DNA of 64,000 bases from Streptomyces sp. NBC_00154 (GTDB taxonomy: Bacteria; Actinomycetota; Actinomycetes; Streptomycetales; Streptomycetaceae). Positions 60,055-64,000 of the stretch are shown piece after piece. The translations under genes and the position numbers were made by a program. Under the pieces are notes generated by a model. It had not been told where the DNA came from. It worked only from the letters and a program-made list of their open reading frames with translations, and made no database searches. The stretch is taken from positions 7,198,501 to 7,262,500 of the forward strand of contig NZ_JAPEMI010000001.1 of NCBI RefSeq assembly GCF_026342835.1, read 5' to 3'. Each line of letters starts with the position of its first letter. Position 1 is the stretch's first letter.

Positions 60055-60543
60055 GTGGTCAACCAGGTGCTGCTCAATCTGCACCTGATCAACGACCCCG
60101 TCCCCTGGCTGGTCAGCCCCGACCACGCGATGACCGCCATCGTCGTCGCCAACGTCTGGATCGGCATCCCCTTCAACATGGTGATCCTGTACGGCGGACT
60201 GCAGTCCATCCCGCCGCAGCTGTACGAAGCCGCCTCGCTCGACGGCGCGGGCGCCTGGCAGAAGTTCCGCCACGTCACGTGGCCGCTGCTGCGCCCGACC
60301 AGCTCCGTCGTGGTGATGCTCGGACTGATCTACACGATCAAGGCGTTCGACGTCGTCATGGTGCTCACGCAAGGCGGCCCCGCGAACTCCACGCAGCTGC
60401 TGTCCACTTGGTCGTATGCGCTCTCCTTCACCAACCTGCAGTTCGGCCAGGGCGCCGCCGTCAGCAACGTCCTCATCGTCATCGCCATGCTCTTCGCGCT
60501 CGTGTACCTGCGGGCCGTGCGCGCCGAACAGTCCGAGAGGTAG
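60055..60543 (+). pseudogene. C-terminal half of the same sugar ABC permease
   Basis: The plus strand reads VVNQVLLNLHLINDPVPWLV, then VWIGIPFNMVILYGGLQSIP, and the EAA loop EAASLDGAGAWQKFRHVTWP, ending ALVYLRAVRAEQSER. It has three helices and the coupling loop of a MalF-type protein, but no helix 1-3 and no ribosome site. In the intact gene it would directly follow FRWLLA of the inverted half. Its stop lies 5 bp before the second permease. Confidence 0.82.
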
Positions 60544-60548
60544 TCCCG

Positions 60549-61390
60549 ATGTCGTCTCCCGCCGCCTTGCGCGTTGCTCGCCGCTGGAGCAGCACGGTGA
60601 TCGCCCTCGTGATCGTCGGCGCCCTGCTCTTCCCGCTGTACTGGATGGTCAACGCCTCGCTCCAGCCCGGTCAGGCACTGCTGAGCATTGCTCCCAAGTG
60701 GTTTCCCACCGACCCGACCCGACCCTCGACGGCTACCGTGCCGCCTTCGACACCCAGGGGCGGCACCTGGTCATCAGCCTCTTCGTGGCCTGCGGCAACG
60801 TGCTGATCACCCTCGCCCTTGCGGCTCCGCTGGCATGGTCACTGGCCAAGTTCCGGCTGCGCTGGGCCGCGCTGCTGCTGTTCGTCCTGCTGATCGTGCA
60901 GATGGTGCCGGGCATCGTGAAGGCCAACTCGCTCTTCACGCTCTACAGCGAGATCGGGCTGCTCAACAACACCATCGGGCTGATGCTGGCCCAGTCCACG
61001 CTGTCCGTGCCGTTCGCCGCGGTGCTGCTCCGTGCCCAGCTGCGCGAGATCCCCACCGAGGTCGTCGAGGCTGCGGCGCTGGACGGTGCCGGGTCCTGGC
61101 GTACGTTCCTGCGCATCGTCGTTCCCATGAGTCGCAACGGTCTGATCACCGCAGGCCTGTTCGCGTTCCTGTTCTCCTGGGCGGACTTCCTCTTCGCGAT
61201 CACTCTCACCTCACGCGACGCGGTGACCCCGGTGACCGTCGGGATCTACCGCTTCATCGGCGCCAACGCCACCGACTGGAACGCCCTGATGGCCTCGGCC
61301 CTCCTTGCCTCCATCCCCGCGGCGGTACTGCTGGTCATCGCCCAGCGATACATCGCGGTCGGCATCACCGGCGGCTCGGTCAAGGACTGA
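60549..61390 (+). pseudogene. Sugar ABC permease (MalG type) with a 5-bp frameshift
   Basis: The first 54 codons read MSSPAALRVARRWSSTVIAL, LFPLYWMVNASLQPGQAL and KWFPTDPT; then the frame breaks. The rest continues in another frame as LDGYRAAFDTQGRHLVISLF, with EAAALDGAGSWRTFLRIVVP as EAA loop and a normal C-terminus (AVGITGGSVKD). At 60711-60725 GACCC is repeated three times; removing one copy restores a single reading frame. As written, no full-length permease can be made. Confidence 0.85.
60711..60725 (+). repeat. GACCC x3 pentamer causing the permease frameshift
   Basis: Three tandem GACCC units inside the second permease. Two units would keep the frame (PTDPTLDGYR). Confidence 0.9.
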
Positions 61391-61443
61391 CCGATCCTCG
61401 GGTACCGGACTGAGCACCCCTTCTTATGCACTGGAGAAGTACG

Positions 61444-63477
61444 TTGAACACCTTCCGGGAACACGACGGCGGCCTGGAGTGGCACGGCCGGCACGAGTCG
61501 CTGCGCATCGAGCTCTGGGGGCCCGACTCCGTCCGCGTACGGGCCGCGCTCGGCCCGCTCCGCGACGACATCCCCGGCGCCCTCCTGGAGCTTCCCGACA
61601 CCAAGGCCGAGATCATCGTCCCGGACCTGACCGGTCTGACCGTCTTCAAGAACGGCCTCGGCTCACCCACTGACCCGGTGCCCCCCGCCCGCCTGGTCAA
61701 CGGCCGCATCACCGCCGAGCTGACCGTCGACGGCGTACTGCGCTTCGTCCGCACACAGGACGGCACGGAACTCCTCGCCGAGCGCCCCGCCCACTTCTGG
61801 TGGCCCGGTAGCCGCGTCCATACTCCCGTCGGGCACGGCTACCACCGTTTGGAGCAGAACTTCCAGGCGTACGAGGCGGAGCGGCTGTACGGCCTCGGGC
61901 AACGCCAGCACGGGCTGCTCGACCAGAAGGGCACCGTCATCGACCTGGTGCAGCGCAACACGGAGATCACCATCCCGTTCGTGCTGTCCAACCGAGGCTA
62001 CGGCCTGCTGTGGAACATCCCCGCCGTCGGCCGTGTCGAAATGGTGCGGACCGGCACCCGCTGGGTCGCCGACAGCGCCCGCCAGATCGACTACTGGATC
62101 ACCGCGGGCGACCAGCCCGCCGACATCCTCCGCTCCTACGCGGACGCCACCGGCCACGCCCCCGCATTCCCCGACTGGGCCACCGGTTTCTGGCAGTGCA
62201 AACTGCGCTACCGGGCTCAGGAGGAGCTCCTCGAGGTCGTCCGCGAGTACAAGCGTCGGGATCTGCCGATCTCGGTGATCGTCGCCGACTTCCTCCACTG
62301 GACCCGGCTGGGGGACTGGAAGTTCGATCCCGCCGAGTGGCCCGACCCGGCCGCCATGGTCCGGGAACTCGATGAGCTCGGCGTCAAGCTCAAGGTCTCC
62401 ATCTGGCCGTCGGTCAACCGCTCCAGCGAGAACTACGACGAGCTGGAGCACCGCGGCCTGTTCGCCGCCAACGAGTACGGGACCCCCGCCCACGCCACGT
62501 GGATCGACAAGGGCGCCGACCACCGTGTCATGGTCTCCTTCTACGACCCGACCAACCCCGAGACCCGCGCATACGTGTGGTCCAAGGTCCAGGAGAACTA
62601 CCAGCGCCTGGGGATCAACCTGTGGTGGCTGGATGCTTGTCAGCCGGAGATGAAGCCCGGCCACCCGGCCAACCTCCGCTACCACGCCGGGCACGGCCAG
62701 GAGGTCGCCAACCTCTACCCGCGCGAGAATGCCCGCCTGTTCCACGAGGGCATGGCCGGCTCGGGCAACACCGACGGCATGTCCTTCTCCCGCTCCGCCT
62801 GGGCAGGGAGCCAGCGCTACGGCACCGCCGTGTGGTCCGGTGACATCAGCACCGACTTCGCCGCCCTGCGCGCTCAGATCGCCGCCGGTCTCAACATCGG
62901 TCTGTCCGGCATCCCCTGGTGGACCACCGACATCGGCGGCTTCCACGGCGGCGACCCCGACGACCCGGCGTACCGCGAAGTCATCGTCCGCTGGTTCCAG
63001 TTCGGCGCGCTCTGCCCGATCTTCCGGCTGCACGGCTTCCGGCTGCCGTGGCTGCCGCTGGGCGGCGAGATGACCGGCGGGCCCAACGAAGTCTGGTCGT
63101 ACGGAGAAGAGGCGTACGAGATCATGTGCAGCTACCTGGAGCTGCGCGAGCGCCTGCGCCCGTACATCGCCGAGCAGATGGCCACCGCCACCCGTGAGGG
63201 CCTGCCCCCGATGCGCCCGCTGTTCCTCGAGTTCCCCGAGGACGAGACGGCCTGGACGGTCGCCGACCAGTTCCTGCTCGGCCCCGATCTCCTGGTCGCT
63301 CCCGTCACGGCGGCCGGCGTGGTGAGTCGTGAGGTCTACCTGCCGGCCCGAGCACGCTGGAGGTGCGCCTGGACGGACGCGACGTACGAGGGCGGCGCTT
63401 GGCACACAGTCGATGCCCCACTCGACCGTATTCCACTCCTGCTGCGCGACGACGCACAGCTGCCGGCGGTCGGCTGA
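61444..63477 (+). CDS. GH31 family glycosidase (alpha-xylosidase/alpha-glucosidase type)
   Basis: 677 residues. N-terminal beta domain (LEWHGRHESLRIELWGPDS), then FYGLG-like RLYGLGQRQHGLLDQKGTVI, and the (beta/alpha)8 domain. The catalytic nucleophile is D397 in WWLDACQPE and the acid/base D467 in VWSGDISTDF. KLRYRAQEEL, FHGGDPDD and a C-terminal EFPEDETAW region fit the family. Lack of a signal peptide fits intracellular hydrolysis of an imported alpha-glycoside. The TTG at 61444 has GGAG at 7 nt; an ATG at 61426 lacks one. It follows two broken permease genes of what was probably its uptake system. Confidence 0.9.
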   Translation: MNTFREHDGGLEWHGRHESLRIELWGPDSVRVRAALGPLRDDIPGALLELPDTKAEIIVPDLTGLTVFKNGLGSPTDPVPPARLVNGRITAELTVDGVLRFVRTQDGTELLAERPAHFWWPGSRVHTPVGHGYHRLEQNFQAYEAERLYGLGQRQHGLLDQKGTVIDLVQRNTEITIPFVLSNRGYGLLWNIPAVGRVEMVRTGTRWVADSARQIDYWITAGDQPADILRSYADATGHAPAFPDWATGFWQCKLRYRAQEELLEVVREYKRRDLPISVIVADFLHWTRLGDWKFDPAEWPDPAAMVRELDELGVKLKVSIWPSVNRSSENYDELEHRGLFAANEYGTPAHATWIDKGADHRVMVSFYDPTNPETRAYVWSKVQENYQRLGINLWWLDACQPEMKPGHPANLRYHAGHGQEVANLYPRENARLFHEGMAGSGNTDGMSFSRSAWAGSQRYGTAVWSGDISTDFAALRAQIAAGLNIGLSGIPWWTTDIGGFHGGDPDDPAYREVIVRWFQFGALCPIFRLHGFRLPWLPLGGEMTGGPNEVWSYGEEAYEIMCSYLELRERLRPYIAEQMATATREGLPPMRPLFLEFPEDETAWTVADQFLLGPDLLVAPVTAAGVVSREVYLPARARWRCAWTDATYEGGAWHTVDAPLDRIPLLLRDDAQLPAVG

Positions 63478-63893
63478 CGGAGCGGGCGGGACCGATGACG
63501 GAAAGGCCTGCGGGGTACCAGAAGTGCGGCATTGGACCAGTGCGCCCAAACCGTTCGGGACGTGCCGATGAGTCAGGAGTCACTCCTGCTCACTGCCCAG
63601 GAACATCCGCATCAGGTGGTGGTTTTCGGGGGCAGGCGCAGTCGACGACGAGGAAGCCGAAAGCTCGCAGCGCACCGCGCAACTACTGCGCGGTTGGCCG
63701 CCCGTCATCGGCGACCGCAAGTCGTTGACCGGCCGCGAGGAATAGCGGGTGCAGCCCGTTGTCTGCCTTTTGTTCGAGGTACGTGAGGCGCGGGGCCGTA
63801 TCACATGCCCATGCTGAAGCATAAGAAACACATAAAGATCGGACGCATGACTGGGTGATGCCAGGGCACACGATGCTCTGGAGGTTGATAACT
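63478..63893. other. Intergenic region
   Basis: About 415 bp after the GH31 gene. No convincing gene; the last 60 bp are AT-richer (AAGCATAAGAAACACATAAA) and should contain the promoter of the small hydrophobic protein gene. Confidence 0.35.
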
Positions 63894-64000
63894 ATGGTTC
63901 CCCTGCTTCTCGTTCTTCTGCTCGCCCTGCTTCTCTTCGGTGCCGGCTTTGCATTGAAGGCCCTGTGGATCGTCGCCGTGATCGTGCTGGCCGTCTGGCT
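63894..64000 (+). CDS. Small hydrophobic membrane protein, partial
   Basis: The first 35 residues are seen before the window ends: MVPLLLVLLLALLLFGAGFA, then LKALWIVAVIVLAVWL. It is almost entirely hydrophobic, two helices with a short turn, as in the small 'hydrophobic protein' family often induced by stress in Streptomyces. The ATG at 63894 follows GGAGG (9 nt). The C-terminus is outside the window. Confidence 0.7.
   Translation, partial: MVPLLLVLLLALLLFGAGFALKALWIVAVIVLAVW

Noticed and set aside
1..64000. Search for tRNA, rRNA, CRISPR arrays and attachment sites
   Set aside because: No cloverleaf-like segment, no regularly spaced direct repeats and no tRNA-derived direct repeats were seen by eye; a tRNA or CRISPR search program would be needed to exclude them fully.

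Overview
This 64 kb window reads as a piece of a Streptomyces chromosome. The DNA has very high GC with strong third-position G/C bias, GTG and TTG starts are common, and the gene content is typical of streptomycetes: SpoIIE-type phosphatases with anti-sigma kinase domains, DUF4232 proteins, a class F sortase, an ECF sigma factor, a GlxA-type regulator, an MmyB-type regulator remnant and CUT1 sugar transporters. The mix of regulators, catabolic genes, pseudogenes and mobile-element scars looks like an accessory, arm-like region rather than a housekeeping core. I saw no tRNA, rRNA or CRISPR array.

1-20 kb: a saccharopine-dehydrogenase-like gene (cut by the window edge) diverges from a TetR gene. 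A PAS/GAF/SpoIIE/HATPase signalling protein follows. Next is a tight cassette of a secreted DUF4232 protein, a class F sortase, an ECF sigma factor and a membrane protein that carries a second DUF4232 domain. Then come methylmalonate-semialdehyde dehydrogenase, a zinc alcohol dehydrogenase, GAPDH with a GlxA-family regulator, and two remnants (SDR and MmyB regulator) joined head to head. A coupled pair of membrane PP2C-type proteins, one of which has lost its metal-binding residues, lies divergent from a LuxR-type two-component system.

20-27 kb: a four-gene, translationally coupled operon (DUF2786-like protein, TPR protein, multi-CxxC zinc protein, large TPR-CHAT protease), flanked upstream by a degraded IS5-type transposase. 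This is the best candidate in the window for an uncharacterised multi-component system.

27-38 kb: an MFS transporter, a TetR regulator and a small-molecule gene group (secreted SnoaL-like protein, an SDR without the usual Tyr/Lys, DoxX-like protein, second SnoaL-like protein). The same 14-bp inverted repeat precedes two of these genes. Then a GFA-family protein, two tandem MuiA-like DUF4139 proteins, a small HflX-N-domain-like gene and a VOC protein.

38-50 kb: a LacI-controlled beta-galactoside operon (two permeases, solute-binding lipoprotein, GH42 beta-galactosidase) with two perfect 16-bp operators. Then a methyltransferase, a small lipoprotein and two tandem exported amidohydrolases with a GntR regulator.

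50-64 kb: a scarred region. A group II intron with its reverse transcriptase lies antisense inside an NAD-dependent epimerase gene. After it come an alpha/beta hydrolase with a divergent TetR gene, a MarR gene upstream of an MFS-UspA fusion, and a second sugar ABC transporter that is broken twice (one permease split by an inversion, the other frameshifted by an extra pentamer) ahead of an intact GH31 glycosidase. The window ends inside a small hydrophobic protein gene.
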